From NCBI GenBank assembly GCA_026398675.1, contig JAPLSK010000105.1, positions 1-7,005 of the forward strand: 7,005 nt of DNA, read 5' to 3'. Below are positions 6,810 through 7,005 of the stretch, one piece after another (positions within the stretch are counted from its first letter, which is position 1; the number at the start of each line of letters is the position of its first letter). The notes below the pieces were generated by a model that searched no databases, was not told where the DNA came from, and worked only from the letters and a program-made list of their open reading frames with translations. The translations under genes and the position numbers were made by a program. This stretch comes from a bacterium (GTDB taxonomy: Bacteria > RBG-13-66-14).

Positions 6810-6916
6810 AAAAAAGCGTAGCTCCGCTCGCCGGCCGATCTTTCAGCGCCGTTAGGATACCATCAATCCGGAGTAAAAACGAGTGAACCGAGCGAACCGA
6901 GCGAAGCGAGCTACGC
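6810..6916 (-). terminator. Possible attenuator/terminator: long-loop hairpin plus T6 in front of the ABC gene
   Basis: On the minus strand GCGAGCGGAGCTACGC (6831-6816) is followed directly by TTTTTT (6815-6810), three bases before the GTG start. This arm is complementary to the tandem-repeat units upstream: 13 of 16 positions with 6901-6916 and 14 of 16 with 6943-6958. An RNA from the right could therefore fold into a stem ending in a U tract, the layout of an intrinsic terminator. The loop would be about 69 bases or more, which is unusually long, and several repeat units compete as partners. It may instead be a chance result of an inverted repeat copy. Confidence 0.35.
6885..6911. repeat. 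Three tandem 9-bp repeats (gaaccgagc type)
   Basis: The plus strand reads gaaccgagc at 6885-6893, the same at 6894-6902, and gaagcgagc at 6903-6911. These abut and share the gaaccgag core with the 21-bp repeats that follow. Repeats of this type are usually intergenic and sometimes give false serine/glutamate- or arginine-rich ORFs. Confidence 0.85.
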
Positions 6917-6982
6917 CCCCGGCGAACCGAGTTACGCCCCTGGCGAACCGAGCTACGCCCCCGGCGAACCGAGTAACGCCCC
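6900..6982. repeat. Four tandem copies of a 21-bp repeat
   Basis: Plus-strand units lie at 6900-6920, 6921-6941, 6942-6962 and 6963-6982 (the last 20 bp). Each follows ggcgaaccgagctacgccc plus one or two c's, with small changes: agc/agt, tac/aac, and a diverged first half in unit one. An inverted, 17 of 19 matching copy lies at 6816-6834. The period is a multiple of three, so both strands stay open. The plus strand would read a repeated GEPSYAP with no start codon in the window. The minus strand would read repeated RGVTRFA/GGVARFA ending at a TAA at 6852-6854. I regard it as non-coding. Confidence 0.85.
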
Positions 6983-6986
6983 GGCG

Positions 6987-7005
6987 AAAAAAGGAGCCCG
7001 GCCCC
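6987..7005 (-). terminator. Possible right half of an intrinsic terminator cut by the window edge
   Basis: On the minus strand, GGGGCCGGGCTCC (7005-6993) runs into TTTTTT (6992-6987). A GC-rich arm followed by T6 is the 3' half of an intrinsic terminator. The matching left arm (GGAGCCCGG-like) would lie beyond the right edge and would end the transcript of an upstream minus-strand gene. This cannot be confirmed from the window alone. Confidence 0.35.

Noticed and set aside
6845..6887. Possible promoter for the ABC gene (minus-strand TATCCT near 6856-6861 or TTGATG near 6861-6866)
   Set aside because: No -35/-10 pair has both good hexamers and 16-18 base spacing. TTGATG pairs only with a poor AAAGAT, so a promoter is likely in this region but cannot be placed.
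6885..6982. CRISPR array
   Set aside because: The units are contiguous 9- and 21-bp tandem repeats with no unique spacers between them, and no cas gene is nearby.

Overview
This window is GC-rich, compact bacterial DNA. Every gene I can support lies on the minus strand, so transcription runs from the right edge (7005) towards position 1. Nothing in it fixes the species. High G+C, dense packing with 1-4 base overlaps, clear AGGAGG ribosome sites and GTG starts suggest an environmental, high-GC bacterium. The long plus-strand open frames are by-products of high GC3 on the minus strand.

Right to left, the layout is as follows. (1) 6807-7005 is a non-coding leader. It holds nested short tandem repeats, an inverted copy of the repeat unit followed by six T's directly before the first gene, and what looks like the right half of a terminator cut by the window edge. 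(2) 4944-6806 encodes a full-length ABC exporter half-transporter. Its stop overlaps by 4 bases (ATGA) the start of (3) 2782-4947, a DUF2723-family polytopic membrane protein of the GT-C glycosyltransferase type. (4) A sigma70-like promoter with an extended -10 sits over the end of gene 3 and appears to start a second transcription unit. (5) 2559-2687 is a 42-codon proline-rich, acidic small ORF with a canonical Shine-Dalgarno and an ATGA overlap with the next gene. It is easily missed by gene callers. (6) 1339-2562 encodes a CorC/HlyC-like membrane protein with a CBS pair. (7) 738-1328 encodes a Maf-family nucleotide pyrophosphatase. (8) From 741 leftwards lies an HprK-like P-loop kinase gene. 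Its reading frame appears to be broken by one missing C in a C run at 94-96, and the true gene probably runs off the left edge.

Functionally, the first unit pairs an exporter with a glycosyltransferase-like membrane protein. This suggests envelope glycan or lipid-linked sugar handling, with substrates unknown. The second unit combines a small unknown protein, a CBS/transporter-associated-domain membrane protein, a house-cleaning nucleotidase and an HprK-like kinase. I see no obvious shared pathway for these. I did not find a clear defence system, mobile element, CRISPR array or RNA gene. The items most worth checking are the small ORF, the frameshift in the kinase gene, and the repeat/inverted-repeat leader in front of the ABC gene.
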